Notes: generated by a model not told the origin, from the letters alone. DNA of 64,000 nt from Panacibacter ginsenosidivorans (GCF_007971225.1 NZ_CP042435.1:5397501-5461500); one strand, 5' to 3'; counted from the first letter of the stretch, positions 16,021 to 26,452 are shown. Numbers and translations are program-made.

Positions 16021-16816
16021 TGTTATTTCTAAGTGCGTAAGCTATTAATGCTGCAACATTGTTAACCCCATATTTAAGCAGCATATTTTTGCGGTGATTA
16101 ATTACTGTGTGCTCGCTTATAAAAAGTTTATTGGCAATATCATTGCTGGTCAAACCTTCGGCCATCCAAAGCAAAATTTCTTTTTCTCTTTTAGAGATAA
16201 GCTGTTCTTCTTCTTTTAAATAATAGGTCTTCTTATAAACAGGTTCACAGGAATTGTCTTCAGGATTTATTTTTTCTACCAACTGCACCACAGGATTTTC
16301 TTTTTTGAAATGCTCCACATTTATAACCATTCCTAAACTTAACAATGGCATGCCATTACTGTCTGATTTTACAAAACAGTTACGTTGCAGCAGGTTTACA
16401 TATGCTCCCTTTGAATTTTTTAGCCGAAAACTATAAGAGAAAACATAATTCTGCTGTTCTTCAGGTGGTATGGCTTTAAGTGTCTCCAGCCTGTCAGGAA
16501 ACATTTTTTCATTATATAGTTGCAGGTCATCCTTGTGGTACGAGTCAATAGTAAATCCAATTCCATTCTCCATAAAGACATTTGGTTTATATCCCAAATG
16601 TATCTGGGAGGAATTAGACATGATCAGATATTTGCCTGTAGTATAATCAAGCAAATAAATAGCAGGAATACTGTGATAAAAGAAATTGTTGAATTGCTGA
16701 TTAAGTGAGAGAATTTTCTCTATGCCTTCAATCTGAATGTGCTGGGGATTTACATATTCTGAGGACATTTTTTTCATAAATCCCAGCCAGGTATTATTGT
16801 TGTTCAATTTTCCCAT
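16013..16816 (-). CDS. LuxR-type transcriptional regulator with N-terminal PAS-like sensor
   Basis: 267-aa regulator. The C-terminal LuxR helix-turn-helix (about 203-267) reads LISKREKEILLWMAEGLTS and SEHTVINHRKNMLLKYGV. The N-terminal ~190 residues look like a PAS-type sensor (LLDYTTGKYLIMSNSSQIHLG, later FSYSFRLKNSKGAYVNLLQR), with no receiver domain and no membrane segment. It would bind DNA in response to an internal signal or a partner protein. It converges on the alpha/beta hydrolase with an 8-bp overlap of coding ends. The ATG at 16816 is the first in frame. Confidence 0.85.
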   Translation of the reverse strand: MGKLNNNNTWLGFMKKMSSEYVNPQHIQIEGIEKILSLNQQFNNFFYHSIPAIYLLDYTTGKYLIMSNSSQIHLGYKPNVFMENGIGFTIDSYHKDDLQLYNEKMFPDRLETLKAIPPEEQQNYVFSYSFRLKNSKGAYVNLLQRNCFVKSDSNGMPLLSLGMVINVEHFKKENPVVQLVEKINPEDNSCEPVYKKTYYLKEEEQLISKREKEILLWMAEGLTSNDIANKLFISEHTVINHRKNMLLKYGVNNVAALIAYALRNNII

Positions 16817-17128
16817 AAGTCTTCAAGGGTTATTTCAACAAAACGGCTCAATTTTTTAAAATGAACCAAAGTGCATCAAATATAGCCATTTATGGCTATT
16901 GGTGTCCCTTGCACACAAGGTAATTTTACAAATTAATGTAAAACTAAGATTGTTGTCAATCAACTTATAAGATTATAAAGTAAAGCAGAACTAAAGCCTT
17001 GGCGTGCCTTGTTTTTTCCGATGTAAGGGTTACTAAAAAAATCAACAGCTCGAAACCCTTTTTAAGCCGTTGCTACACTATGATTCTGAAATATTATGAA
17101 CACCGCAGCAAAACAGCATTGATGTTTT
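16817..17128. other. Non-coding stretch upstream of the LuxR-type gene
   Basis: No convincing gene. The only structure seen is an AAGGGTT (17025-17031)/AACCCTT (17054-17060) inverted repeat followed by TTTTAAG, a weak terminator-like hairpin with a 22-nt loop. Confidence 0.4.
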
Positions 17129-17215
17129 CTTGTGTCGCACACTTGTACGTTCGGTTCTTTAATGATCAATAAAGCGATGCAGTTGAAGTGAGTGACACAA
17201 CGAAGCTTAATTAAA
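17129..17215. repeat. Palindromic intergenic element, two arms, hybrid/B (R8)
   Basis: Left arm CTTGTGTCGCACACTTGTAC (17129-17148) is intermediate between the A and B types. Right arm AAGTGAGTGACACAAC (17186-17201), followed by GAAGCTTAATTAAAA. From CTTGTACGTTCGG onward it matches R6 for about 70 bp, with a change only at CGATGCAG versus CACTGCAG. Confidence 0.9.
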
Positions 17216-17311
17216 AAATATACAGCCCGTTCAAAAATCTATGCACCCATATTCAGCACTAATAATCACCTGAAGCTGACATATAAAAAGTTTATACAAA
17301 AACCAAAAAAT

Positions 17312-17896
17312 ATGAAAACAAATCTAATCTGCTTACTCTTAATGGCAACAGTATTTGTAACTGCATGCACCAAAGAAAACATTACCCAGCCAATTGCTGC
17401 AAAAGAAAATGCTGAAAGCGCAATAGCTGCTTTTAGTATCGGTCAGGCTTATGGTGGTGGTATCATTTATTTTATTGATAGCACAGGTCAACATGGTTTA
17501 ATAGCAGCTACACAGGACATCGGTGGCACCTTCCCGGTATATAAAACATGGAGCAACGGTTCCGGTATTGTAACACATGCAACTGCAATCGGCGTGTATA
17601 AAGGCTCATTAAATACAGATAAAATTATTTATTTCCAGGGCAACGGAGATTATGCCGCCGCAGATTGCAGGGCATATAATGGCGGTGGTTATACAGACTG
17701 GTATTTGCCAAGCAAAAGAGAGACTGTGTTACTTCGAAAAAATGGCGGAGCAGCTGGTCTTACCTTAAGTTCTAACGGTTATTTTACTTCGACAGAAGTG
17801 GATGCAAATACTGCCTATTGTGTTTCCGTAGGTCCATACATTTTTGCATTAGATAAAAGTATTCCTGCATCTGTAAGAGCAATCCGTGCCTTCTGA
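17312..17896 (+). CDS. Lipoprotein with DUF1566/Lcl-like domain
   Basis: 194 aa from the ATG at 17312. Lipoprotein signal MKTNLICLLLMATVFVTAC with lipid-attachment Cys19. The mature part (about 45-190) matches the DUF1566/Lcl C-terminal pattern: YGGGIIYFIDSTGQHGLIA, a central AADCRAYNGGGYTDWYLPSKRE, and a terminal TSTEVDANTAYCVS. The domain occurs in many surface proteins of Bacteroidota; its function is not established. The longer reading frame from 17192 starts with a GTG inside repeat R8 (ACACAACGAAGC) and is an artefact of the repeat. Probably outer-membrane anchored and monocistronic. Confidence 0.85.
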   Translation: MKTNLICLLLMATVFVTACTKENITQPIAAKENAESAIAAFSIGQAYGGGIIYFIDSTGQHGLIAATQDIGGTFPVYKTWSNGSGIVTHATAIGVYKGSLNTDKIIYFQGNGDYAAADCRAYNGGGYTDWYLPSKRETVLLRKNGGAAGLTLSSNGYFTSTEVDANTAYCVSVGPYIFALDKSIPASVRAIRAF

Positions 17897-17948
17897 TCTT
17901 TTCGAAATAAATATAATTAACCAGGCTAACCAATTGAATGAAACTTTT

Positions 17949-18024
17949 CTTGCGTCGCACTCTTGTACGTTCTGTTCTTTATTGATCAATGAAGTGATGC
18001 AGTTGAAGAGTGCGAGGCAACGAA
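17949..18024. repeat. Palindromic intergenic element, two arms A/A (R9)
   Basis: Left arm CTTGCGTCGCACTCTTGTAC (17949-17968), centre GTTCTGTTCTTTATTGATCA, right arm GAAGAGTGCGAGGCAAC (18005-18021; one substitution in the core). About 73 bp in all, the most compact paired copy in the window. Confidence 0.9.
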
Positions 18025-18090
18025 TATGAAAACTGATCCGGACGACATAAATAAAAAAATAAACAACTACCAAAACAAAAATCAAACCTT

Positions 18091-21000
18091 ATGAAACGAT
18101 TAATTACGCTCATTATTTTCACACTATTTGCTTTCAACTTTCTGTATGCGCAGGATTTATCGAATGGGTTGGTTGCGTATTTTAAGATGAATGGAAACCT
18201 TAATAATAGCGGTTCAGCCAATGTTTCTGCGGTAGCAAACGCAACAACCTACACAACAGACAATTTGAACGTTGCCAATAGTGCCATTCAATTTGCAGGT
18301 TCAACAGCCTCCAATGTGGTGATAACAGATAATGGTAACCTGGATTTTACCGGTGATTTTTCTGTATCCTTTGGGCTTTATTTTAATGGCAATTCTAAAG
18401 GTGGTCTTATTGATAATAATCTAAATTACGGTGGTTATGGTGTTTGGCTATGGAATGCCTATGGGCCCTGGAATATTCAATTTAATTTTAAAAATAGTTC
18501 TGTGGGTTCTGCTGCTACTTCTTTTACAGCAAATACATGGCACTATGTAACAGCAGAAAGAAGTGCAGGAATGCTGTCCATCTATATTGACGGAAGCTTC
18601 AAAGCTTCTGCTGCAGAAGGTACTACAACGCCAAATTACTCCACTTTAGCGCCTGTATTAGGTCAAATGGGATATAATGCATACTCTCCTCCGTATTATA
18701 ATCCTTTAAATGGAAAGCTGGATGAAGTACGTTTTTACAACAGGGCTTTATCAGCGTCTGAAATCACTAGTCTATATAATAATTTCATTACCGCTGCGCA
18801 ACCAGTTACAATTACTTGTCCCGGCACTACAACTGTAACCGGTGAACCGGGTATTTGTACAAAACTTGTGAATGGTCTTGATCCGGTTATTTCACCATCA
18901 GATTATAATGGTACGCTTTCTTATTCATTAAGCGGCGCCACAACAGGTAACGGAAGCGGTTCTGTAAGTGGTTTAACTTTTAATAAAGGAACAACCAACG
19001 TTACTTATACAATAACAGATGGAGATGGTCTGCCAGTATCCTGTTCCTTTAATGTTATTGTAAACCCAGCGCAAGAAATATGTGGCAATGGTATCGATGA
19101 TAACTGTGATGGTCAGATTGATGAAGGCTGTACATTGTACACTTTCTATAAGGATAATGATAATGATGGTTATGGCGACATCAATACGGTAATTACAAAT
19201 TATACAGGAACAATTCCTTCCGGTTATGTAACCAATAATACAGATTGCGATGACAATAATAGCAGCGTACATCAATCAGTAACGCCAACGATTAGTATAA
19301 GCGCTGCCTCAACAACCATTTGTTCAGGGCAGGATATTACGATTAATGCAGACATTACAAACGGAGGCACTGCCCCATATTTTAAATGGTATAAAAATGG
19401 AATTTTATTTGAGACAGGAGGAAGTTCATCTACTACATTTGCTAATACTTCAAACGGAGATATCTATACAACTGAATTAACAAGTAGTGCGGCATGCGCA
19501 AACCCGCAGACTGTTAGCAGTAATCAACTTCCGATAACTGTAAATGCTAAAACCACTTACTATAAAGATGCAGATAATGATGGCTATGGTGACATTAGTA
19601 ATTATATACTGGATTGTTCACAGCCTTCAGGATATGTAAGCAACTATACAGATTGCGATGATAACAATTCTAGCGTACATCAATCATTCGCATTCTACCT
19701 TGATGCAGATGGCGATAATTATGGATCAGGAAATCCGGTAATGCTTTGCGCAGTTGATTCAAATACTCCGCCTTCTGGTTACAGTATTAATAATTTCGAT
19801 TGCGATGATAACAATGCAAATGTGTATCGATCATTTCCTTTTTATCTCGATGTAGATGGCGATGGTCATGGTACAGGCTCCCATGTATTTCTTTGTGCAG
19901 TAGATGCAAACACAGCACCTGCCGGTTATGCAGTGATACTTGGTGATAATTGCCCAAATACTTATAATCCGGACCAGGCAGACCTTGATTTTGATGGAGT
20001 CGGCGATGCATGTGATGCTTGTGTAGATCCTGATTTCGACGGTGTCTGCAATACAACAGATAATTGTAGTACAGTGTCAAACCCTGATCAGAAAGATACG
20101 GATGGTGATGGTGTGGGTGATGCCTGTGATGTGGATGATGATAATGATGGTGTAAATGACGAGCTTGATTGCGCTCCACTTGATAATACCAAATGGCAAT
20201 CAGCAAGCGCCTATATTGATATAGATGGCGATGGTTATGATGCAGGTTCTGAAACGATATGCTATGGTGCATCGTTACCTGAAGGCTACTCGCTTACAAC
20301 GAATGGAACAGATTGCAACGACAACGATGGAACTGTTCACACACCACAAACATATTATGCAGACAATGATGGTGATGGATTTGGAGATGCCAACAACAGC
20401 ATCAGCGAATGCACATCAACAGCACCATCCGGTTATGTAACAGACAACACAGATTGCGATGATACAAAGTTGTTGTATGCAGACAGTGATGGTGATGGCT
20501 ACGGCGCAGGTTCACCTGTTGCCTGTGGTGTAGATAATAATTCAGACTGCAATGATGCAGACGGAACAGTTCACGCACCACAAACCTATTATGCAGACAA
20601 TGATGGTGATGGTTTTGGCGATGCCAACAACAGCATCAATGAATGTACCTCAACAGCACCATCCGGTTATGTAACAGACAACACAGATTGCGATGATACA
20701 CAACTATTGTATGCAGACAGTGATGGTGATGGTTATGGCTCAGGTTCACCTGTTGCCTGTGGTGTAGATAATAACACAGATTGTAACGATGCAGATGGAA
20801 CTGTTCATACACCACAAACATACTATGCAGATAATGATGGTGATGGTTTCGGCGATGCGAATAACAGTACCATCGCATGTTCATCAACAGCACCATCCGG
20901 TTATGTAGCGGATAATACAGATTGTGATGATACACAACTCTTGTATGCAGACAATGATGGTGATGGTTATGGTGCAGGCCCACAAGTCGCTTGTGGTGTA

Positions 21001-22710
21001 GATAATAGCACAGACTGCAATGATGCAGACGGAACAGTTCACACACCACAAACATACTATGCAGACAATGACGGTGATGGTTTTGGAGATGTCAACAACA
21101 GCATCAGCGAATGTTCATCCACACCACCTTCCGGCTACGTAACAGACAACACAGATTGCGATGACAGCAAACTCTTGTATGCAGACAATGATGGCGATAG
21201 TTATGGTGCAGGTTCATCCGTTGCATGCGGTGTAGATAATAACACAGACTGCAATGATGCAGACGGAACTGTTCACACACCACAAACATACTATGCAGAC
21301 AATGACGGTGATGGTTTTGGAGATGTCAACAACAGCATCAGCGAATGCACATCCACACCACCTTCCGGCTACGTAACAGACAACACAGATTGCGATGACA
21401 GCAAACTCTTGTATGCAGACAATGATGGCGATGGTTATGGTGCAGGTTCATCCGTTGCATGCGGTGTAGATAATAACACAGATTGCAATGATGCCGACAT
21501 AACTGTCCACGCACCACAAACCTATTATGCAGATAATGATGGTGATGGATTTGGTGATGCCAACAATAGTATCAGCGTATGCGCATCAACAGCACCTTCC
21601 GGCTATGTAACAGACAACACAGACTGTGACGATACAAAACTGTTGTACGCAGACAATGATGGAGACGGCTACGGTGCAGGCTCACCTGTTGCCTGTGGCG
21701 TAGATAATAACACAGACTGCAATGATGCAGACGGAACAGTTCATTCACCACAAACCTATTATGCAGACAATGACGGTGATGGTTTTGGAGATGCCAACAA
21801 CAGCATCAGCGAATGTTCATCAACTCCGCCATCCGGTTATGTAACAGATAACACAGATTGCGATGACAGCAAACTCTTGTATGCAGACAATGATGGCGAT
21901 GGCTATGGTGCAGGCTCATCAGTTGCATGTGGTGTAGATAATAACACAGACTGCAATGATGCAGACGGAACTGTTCATCCTGGCGCAGCAGAGATATGTG
22001 GTAATGGAATAGACGATAATTGTGATGGACATATTGATGAAGGATGCAATACGCCTGTTACAATTTCTATTGCCGATGCGTCCATTGTTGAAGGTAATAA
22101 TGGCCTGAAGGCTATGAAATTCATTGTGAGCCTGAGTAAAGCAGCAACTCAAAAAGTCACGGTTAATTTTAGAACACAGAATGGCACCGCTCTTGCCGGT
22201 AGTGATTATGCTTTAACATTGGGATCAGTATCATTCAAAAAAGGCCTGACGCAGAAAGTAATCAAAATTATTATAAGCGGCGACAGGCAGGTTGAGCCCG
22301 ATGAAACATTTACGGTAGAGCTTAGCAATCCAAAGAATGCAGCTATTGCAGACGGTACAGCAACCGGTACTATACTGAACGATGATTTCAGTTCATTAAC
22401 CACAAGCCCCGAAATAACAACAGGGGATAATAAGCCGGTGAAGCCAAATTATACAGTAAAGATCTGGCCAAACCCGGTTCGTGATCTTCTAACCGTGCAA
22501 TTGGTTGGCGTATCAAATGGCGAGGTAAGCCTGCAACTACAGGATATACAGGGAAGAGTATTAAAACAGGGAAAAGTAAAACCTTTCACAAAACTTGCCC
22601 AACAACAAATAGACGTTTCCGGTTTTGCAAATGGTGTTTATTTACTTGTAATAGTCAGTGATACAGGTGGCATACAATCGAAAAAAATTATTGTAGATCA
22701 CTCACATTAG
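18091..22710 (+). CDS. Giant T9SS-secreted multidomain protein with tandem MopE-like metal-binding repeats
   Basis: 1539 aa. Signal peptide 1-21 (FNFLYAQ). A LamG/concanavalin-like domain (about 25-225) has the hallmark [21 protein letters not shown]-like domain follows (about 238-330, [14 protein letters not shown]). Then come the metal-motif units [18 protein letters not shown] and thrombospondin type 3-like repeats (about 620-700, [12 protein letters not shown]). Seven copies of a 78-residue unit span about 752-1297; each has two MopE-type motifs ([12 protein letters not shown] ... DNTDCDD and [11 protein letters not shown] ... [14 protein letters not shown]). A second [12 protein letters not shown] unit is followed by a Calx-beta domain (about 1320-1433) and a T9SS sorting domain ([14 protein letters not shown] ... 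[12 protein letters not shown]). It is probably a calcium-binding cell-surface fibre or adhesin; that role is inference. Confidence 0.9.
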   Translation: MKRLITLIIFTLFAFNFLYAQDLSNGLVAYFKMNGNLNNSGSANVSAVANATTYTTDNLNVANSAIQFAGSTASNVVITDNGNLDFTGDFSVSFGLYFNGNSKGGLIDNNLNYGGYGVWLWNAYGPWNIQFNFKNSSVGSAATSFTANTWHYVTAERSAGMLSIYIDGSFKASAAEGTTTPNYSTLAPVLGQMGYNAYSPPYYNPLNGKLDEVRFYNRALSASEITSLYNNFITAAQPVTITCPGTTTVTGEPGICTKLVNGLDPVISPSDYNGTLSYSLSGATTGNGSGSVSGLTFNKGTTNVTYTITDGDGLPVSCSFNVIVNPAQEICGNGIDDNCDGQIDEGCTLYTFYKDNDNDGYGDINTVITNYTGTIPSGYVTNNTDCDDNNSSVHQSVTPTISISAASTTICSGQDITINADITNGGTAPYFKWYKNGILFETGGSSSTTFANTSNGDIYTTELTSSAACANPQTVSSNQLPITVNAKTTYYKDADNDGYGDISNYILDCSQPSGYVSNYTDCDDNNSSVHQSFAFYLDADGDNYGSGNPVMLCAVDSNTPPSGYSINNFDCDDNNANVYRSFPFYLDVDGDGHGTGSHVFLCAVDANTAPAGYAVILGDNCPNTYNPDQADLDFDGVGDACDACVDPDFDGVCNTTDNCSTVSNPDQKDTDGDGVGDACDVDDDNDGVNDELDCAPLDNTKWQSASAYIDIDGDGYDAGSETICYGASLPEGYSLTTNGTDCNDNDGTVHTPQTYYADNDGDGFGDANNSISECTSTAPSGYVTDNTDCDDTKLLYADSDGDGYGAGSPVACGVDNNSDCNDADGTVHAPQTYYADNDGDGFGDANNSINECTSTAPSGYVTDNTDCDDTQLLYADSDGDGYGSGSPVACGVDNNTDCNDADGTVHTPQTYYADNDGDGFGDANNSTIACSSTAPSGYVADNTDCDDTQLLYADNDGDGYGAGPQVACGVDNSTDCNDADGTVHTPQTYYADNDGDGFGDVNNSISECSSTPPSGYVTDNTDCDDSKLLYADNDGDSYGAGSSVACGVDNNTDCNDADGTVHTPQTYYADNDGDGFGDVNNSISECTSTPPSGYVTDNTDCDDSKLLYADNDGDGYGAGSSVACGVDNNTDCNDADITVHAPQTYYADNDGDGFGDANNSISVCASTAPSGYVTDNTDCDDTKLLYADNDGDGYGAGSPVACGVDNNTDCNDADGTVHSPQTYYADNDGDGFGDANNSISECSSTPPSGYVTDNTDCDDSKLLYADNDGDGYGAGSSVACGVDNNTDCNDADGTVHPGAAEICGNGIDDNCDGHIDEGCNTPVTISIADASIVEGNNGLKAMKFIVSLSKAATQKVTVNFRTQNGTALAGSDYALTLGSVSFKKGLTQKVIKIIISGDRQVEPDETFTVELSNPKNAAIADGTATGTILNDDFSSLTTSPEITTGDNKPVKPNYTVKIWPNPVRDLLTVQLVGVSNGEVSLQLQDIQGRVLKQGKVKPFTKLAQQQIDVSGFANGVYLLVIVSDTGGIQSKKIIVDHSH
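20344..21981 (+). repeat. Seven in-frame tandem copies of a 234-bp (78-codon) unit
   Basis: The marker CCACAAAC(A/C)TA(T/C)TATGCAGA recurs at 20344, 20578, 20812, 21046, 21280, 21514 and 21748, exactly 234 bp apart each time. Copies differ by scattered substitutions with no indels. The copies starting at 21046 and 21280 are the most alike. The array keeps the reading frame and ends where the Thr-Pro pair of the unit gives way to [11 protein letters not shown]. Confidence 0.95.
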
Positions 22711-22721
22711 ATATCTCATGC

Positions 22722-22749
22722 AACCGGGCAGTAATAATACTGCCCGGTT
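22722..22749 (+). terminator. Intrinsic terminator after the repeat-protein gene
   Basis: Perfect 12-bp stem AACCGGGCAGTA/TACTGCCCGGTT with a 4-nt loop, 12 bp past the stop codon, followed by TGCTTTTG. It may also serve the convergent Kir-channel gene. Confidence 0.8.
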
Positions 22750-22808
22750 TGCTTTTGAAAAAAATCTAAAAATTTATGAGTATTAACTTTGTACTTTCTC
22801 ATATTTGT

Positions 22809-23768
22809 TTATATATCCAGTAAATCATAAGTATTTAATTTATTCAGGTTAACTATCGTAGTATCGCCATCACCGCTCTCCTTATACATCTGTGCAAATT
22901 TTGCATTGAAAATAATTTCATCGTAAGTATAAGAAGTGCGTTGAAGAACAGTGCTTGAGTAACCATCATCATAGCCTCTCAATAAAACATAGAGCTCAAG
23001 ATCTGCATTTCGCATATCTTCCAGGGTTAAGCCCTGTATGGGGCTTTCATCATTAATAGGATGCACAACAGTAAAGTTCATGGGCAGACTATCCACTCTT
23101 GTTCTTTCAAGTGGCAGGCTGTAAAATTTGTAAACACTTTTTCCGTTTTCTTCTTCCAGTATACTAAGGCTCACTTTTACTTCAACATCTGTAAGCGTAT
23201 GATTGTCTTTAAACGAAACAAACCGGAACATTAAACCCCTTATATCTTTATAAGGACTAATTAACGCATGCTTTGTAAATTGTATATATGCCTTTGGTTT
23301 TGAAAAACGTCCATACAATAAACCTGTTACTAATGCAAAGAATAAAGAACCTGTCAATGCATCTGCAGCAGCGAAAAAGTTAGCCATGCCACCAACAGGA
23401 TTTACTCTTCCGTAACCAACAGTACTGAATGTCTCCGTGCTAAAGAAAAACATTTCGCGGAAGATATCCCAGGTGCTTTTTGTTATCATTCCGGTGAACT
23501 CTGATGCGCCTACTATCCAGAAAATAAAGGTAAATATGAGGTTTATGAATATGAAAAAGATAACGATGATGCTTATGAATTTCCATGTTGGCAATGTTAG
23601 CATGGTATGAAACATGCTGAATCTTTCCCAGAAAGGAATACCTTCTTTTTTTACATTAAATGTGCCGTCTTTATTTACAAATCTGCCACCGTAGTTACCG
23701 CTATTACTGCTGAAACCCGTATCGTCATTGCTCTTCAAAAAAGGATTATGTTTTTTTCGTAATGCCAT
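22809..23768 (-). CDS. Inward-rectifier potassium channel (KirBac family)
   Basis: 319-aa K+ channel of the inner membrane. Two membrane helices (about 62-86 and 130-152) flank a pore helix and the selectivity filter TVGYGR (116-121). A cytoplasmic all-beta Kir domain follows (about 160-300), with the expected MFRFVSFKDNHTLTDVEVKV and LERTRVDSLPMNFTVVHPI blocks. The N-terminal slide-helix region is WERFSMFHTMLTLPTWKF. The length is typical of KirBac proteins. A repeat arm separates it from the MFS gene upstream on the same strand. Gating ligand unknown. Confidence 0.95.
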   Translation of the reverse strand: MALRKKHNPFLKSNDDTGFSSNSGNYGGRFVNKDGTFNVKKEGIPFWERFSMFHTMLTLPTWKFISIIVIFFIFINLIFTFIFWIVGASEFTGMITKSTWDIFREMFFFSTETFSTVGYGRVNPVGGMANFFAAADALTGSLFFALVTGLLYGRFSKPKAYIQFTKHALISPYKDIRGLMFRFVSFKDNHTLTDVEVKVSLSILEEENGKSVYKFYSLPLERTRVDSLPMNFTVVHPINDESPIQGLTLEDMRNADLELYVLLRGYDDGYSSTVLQRTSYTYDEIIFNAKFAQMYKESGDGDTTIVNLNKLNTYDLLDI

Positions 23769-23802
23769 ATAGTAAATGATTATTGCAGCGTAAAGTTATG
23801 CA

Positions 23803-23834
23803 GTACAAGAGTGCGACGCAAGGAACGTTGAATA
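23803..23834 (-). repeat. Palindromic intergenic element, single arm, A type (R10)
   Basis: GTACAAGAGTGCGACGCAAG (23803-23822) followed by GAACGTTGAATAAAG. The terminal C of the arm is replaced by G, the same GCAAGGAACG variant as in R25. Confidence 0.8.
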
Positions 23835-23863
23835 AAGAGTAAAAGATTGGAACAAAATAAAAA

Positions 23864-25081
23864 CTACAATGCTTCAGTTTGTTTTTTTATTTTTCTGCCA
23901 AGCAACATGAACCCAATACTGGTAATTAAACAAATGGCTGCAATGATCCACCATAATGCATTGTAATTTATGTTGGCTGCAACCTGGCTGCCCAATGTTG
24001 GTGCGGCTATTTGTGCTATGCTCCATGCAATGGTGTACATGGCTGCATACTGACCGCGGTTGTTAACTGTTGTTCTTGTTATCCAGAATGAATTCATGAA
24101 AGGCATAGAAAATATTTCTCCAACGGTGATGATGATCATGGAGATTATTGCAGACCATGCAGCAACAGGTAAAATGTTGATCAACGCATAACCAATGCCC
24201 ACAAGCATTACACCGCGTTGTATAAAACCGGTAAGCGGTCTTGAACCTTCTAATTTAAAGATGAGCACCATTTCTATTAATACAATGATAAGACCATTAA
24301 GCGCCATAAGCATACCGATAAATTGTTCATTTAATAACCAGGATGTTTTGTAAAAAACAGGAAGTATTGTAAACAAATGAAAGAAGCATGTTGCAAACAT
24401 GATCGTTAATACCAAAAATAAAACATAGATTGTATCTCTGTATGCTGGTTTTGTTATAGTGGTTTCTTTGTGCTCTATATGTTTGCTGCCACTCTTTACA
24501 TAAGGCAATAATTTCAGTAACAAAATAGCTGCGGCAATGTTGGTACAGCCATCAACCCAAAACAGCAGATCGTAATTTACTGATGCAAGAAATCCTCCCA
24601 AAGCCCCGCCCACGGCCCATCCCAGGTTTATTGCCAAACGATTCAGCGAGTATGATCTTGTTCTGTTTTCTTCTTTGCTGTAAAAGGCAATGGCTGTTGC
24701 ATTTGCCGGCCTGAAAGATTCATTACACACACTTAATGCAAATGCGCTTATACATAGTGATGTGTAAGTGTGCATGTAACCCGTAACAATAAACATTGTT
24801 CCGCCAAGTAACAACGATGAAATCTGCATGGGATAAAACCCAAACTTATCAGTGATTCTTCCGCCGATGAATGCACCAACAATAGCACCCACACCAAAAA
24901 GCCCCATTACAAATCCAGCCTGTGTAATACTAAAATGTAATTTTTGCGTGGCATAAATAGTCATGAACGGCACTACCATCGTACCGCTGCGGTTGATGAG
25001 CATTACAACCGAGAGGTACCATGTTTTACGCGATAAACCCGTGTACGCATTTTTATATAGTTGAACGGTAGATGCAAGCAT
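23864..25081 (-). CDS. Major facilitator superfamily transporter
   Basis: 405-aa MFS permease with about twelve membrane segments in two halves joined by a basic loop (KSGSKHIEHKETTITK, about 200-215). The loop 2-3 signature is GAFIGGRITDKFGFYPMQ. The second half starts at about 218 (YVLFLVLTIMFATCFFHLF). It resembles the YdeE/MDR-type drug:H+ antiporter branch in layout, but the substrate cannot be inferred. Transcribed toward the Kir channel with a repeat arm between; whether they share a transcript is unclear. Confidence 0.9.
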   Translation of the reverse strand: MLASTVQLYKNAYTGLSRKTWYLSVVMLINRSGTMVVPFMTIYATQKLHFSITQAGFVMGLFGVGAIVGAFIGGRITDKFGFYPMQISSLLLGGTMFIVTGYMHTYTSLCISAFALSVCNESFRPANATAIAFYSKEENRTRSYSLNRLAINLGWAVGGALGGFLASVNYDLLFWVDGCTNIAAAILLLKLLPYVKSGSKHIEHKETTITKPAYRDTIYVLFLVLTIMFATCFFHLFTILPVFYKTSWLLNEQFIGMLMALNGLIIVLIEMVLIFKLEGSRPLTGFIQRGVMLVGIGYALINILPVAAWSAIISMIIITVGEIFSMPFMNSFWITRTTVNNRGQYAAMYTIAWSIAQIAAPTLGSQVAANINYNALWWIIAAICLITSIGFMLLGRKIKKQTEAL

Positions 25082-25159
25082 AAAATGATTGCGAAATTAT
25101 ATGAAAGCAAAAATTAAGAGCCTGATTATTTTATTTCCGGTAATAGTATAGGATGAGTT

Positions 25160-25216
25160 TTTTGAACCCGGCATTTACGCTGCAATTGAGCATCGTTGCG
25201 TCGCACACTTGTACTC
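25160..25216 (+). repeat. Palindromic intergenic element, single arm, A type (R11)
   Basis: T-run and outer GAACCCGGC (25164-25172, one change), then GAGCATC and GTTGCGTCGCACACTTGTAC (25195-25214). The downstream tail TATTCTATTCAGCA is like those of R22 and R21. It lies in the divergent MFS/alcohol dehydrogenase region. Confidence 0.85.
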
Positions 25217-25309
25217 TTTATATTCTATTCAGCAGAAAGTAACCTTGTTCGTCATAAAAAAATTTCTTATAACGATAATAAATGGCTGTTTCATTGAACT
25301 ATGCTTTCA

Positions 25310-25317
25310 TAAATTTG
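25310..25317 (+). promoter_or_regulatory. Candidate -7 element for the alcohol dehydrogenase gene
   Basis: TAAATTTG matches the Bacteroidota TAnnTTTG element, 22 bp before the ATG. A TTG exists at 25294-25296, but the 13-nt spacing is short. Confidence 0.35.
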
Positions 25318-25339
25318 TTCTTCTAAAAAATTAAAGTTT

Positions 25340-26389
25340 ATGATTCCTGTAAATGCTTATGCAGCGCAAAGTTCAACAACACCCCTTGCACCATTTAATT
25401 TCGATAGAAGAGATGTTGGTCCTCATGATGTACAGGTGGAAATATTATACTGTGGCGTTTGTCATTCAGATATACACCAGGTAAAAGATGAATGGGGAGG
25501 GTCACTCTACCCGATGGTTCCCGGTCACGAGATTGTTGGTAAAGTTGTAGCCGTTGGTAATCATGTAAAGAAATTTAAAGTAGGGGATACAGCAGGTGTT
25601 GGTGTATTGGTTGATTCATGCCGTGTTTGTAAGCATTGTATGCAGGACCTGGAAAATTATTGTGTAGAAGGTATGACGCCGACTTACAATGGTAAAGAAC
25701 GTGATGGCAAAACACTTGCACAGGGGGGGTACTCAACCCAGATAGTAGTTGATGAGAGATATGTATTGCATGTTTCAGATAAACTTGACCTGAAGGCTGT
25801 GGCGCCATTGCTTTGCGCAGGTATTACAACGTATTCGCCCCTTCGTTATACAGGCGTTACGAAAGGAATGAAAGTAGGTGTTATTGGTTTGGGTGGTTTA
25901 GGGCATATGGGTTTAAAATTCGCGGCATCTTTTGGTGCCGAAGTTAGTTTGCTTAGCACCTCGAAATCTAAAGAAGCTGATGCAAAAAGATTGGGTGCTC
26001 ATAATTTTATTCTTACAAAAGATCCCGAACAAATGAAACAATATGCTAATTACTTTGATGTAATTCTGGATACTGTTTCTGCTAATCATGAATATGAAAC
26101 TTATCTTGATCTGCTTGCACTAAACGGAAAGCTGATCGTTGTTGGTCTGCCACCTGAAGCTTCGAAACTTTCTGCATTTAAATTGTTGAACAATCGCAGA
26201 AGCATTATTGGTTCTATGATCGGTGGTATGAAAGAAACACAGGAAATGCTTGACTATTGCGCGGAACATAATATTGTTGCTGATGTTGAAATGATCAACA
26301 TCGATTACATCAATGAAGCTTACGAAAGAATGATAAAGAATGATGTAAAGTATCGTTTTGTAATTGATATTGCCAGTTTGAAAAAATAA
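25340..26389 (+). CDS. Zinc-dependent alcohol dehydrogenase, cinnamyl-alcohol-dehydrogenase-like
   Basis: 349-aa cytoplasmic medium-chain dehydrogenase/reductase that interconverts alcohols and aldehydes with NAD(P)H. Catalytic zinc ligands are Cys41 (CGVCHSD) and His63 (PGHE), probably with the cysteine in LLCAGITTYSPL. Structural zinc cysteines are 94, 97, 100 and 108 (SCRVCKHCMQDLENYC). The Rossmann motif GLGGLGHMGLKFA is followed by LLSTSKSKEADA, a pattern of NADP-preferring CAD/YahK-type enzymes. It is most like broad-range aldehyde reductases, but the natural substrate is not visible. It ends just before a strong bidirectional terminator shared with a convergent gene. Confidence 0.95.
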   Translation: MIPVNAYAAQSSTTPLAPFNFDRRDVGPHDVQVEILYCGVCHSDIHQVKDEWGGSLYPMVPGHEIVGKVVAVGNHVKKFKVGDTAGVGVLVDSCRVCKHCMQDLENYCVEGMTPTYNGKERDGKTLAQGGYSTQIVVDERYVLHVSDKLDLKAVAPLLCAGITTYSPLRYTGVTKGMKVGVIGLGGLGHMGLKFAASFGAEVSLLSTSKSKEADAKRLGAHNFILTKDPEQMKQYANYFDVILDTVSANHEYETYLDLLALNGKLIVVGLPPEASKLSAFKLLNNRRSIIGSMIGGMKETQEMLDYCAEHNIVADVEMINIDYINEAYERMIKNDVKYRFVIDIASLKK

Positions 26390-26410
26390 TTTTTGCAGCA
26401 ATAGGCAAAA

Positions 26411-26444
26411 AACAGCCCGGTAAATTTTTGCCGGGCTGTTTTTG
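26411..26444. terminator. Bidirectional intrinsic terminator between convergent genes
   Basis: Stem AACAGCCCGG (26411-26420)/CCGGGCTGTT (26431-26440), 10-nt loop, T-run on the plus side and A-run (T-run on the minus strand) on the left. Confidence 0.85.
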
Positions 26445-26452
26445 TTTACGTT

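Noticed and set aside
19787-21289. Histidine-rich minus-strand ORFs (19787-20272, 20636-21055, 21104-21289)
   Set aside because: They are antisense readings of the GATGGTGAT-rich metal-motif repeats; the plus-strand frame has clear domains and a sorting signal.
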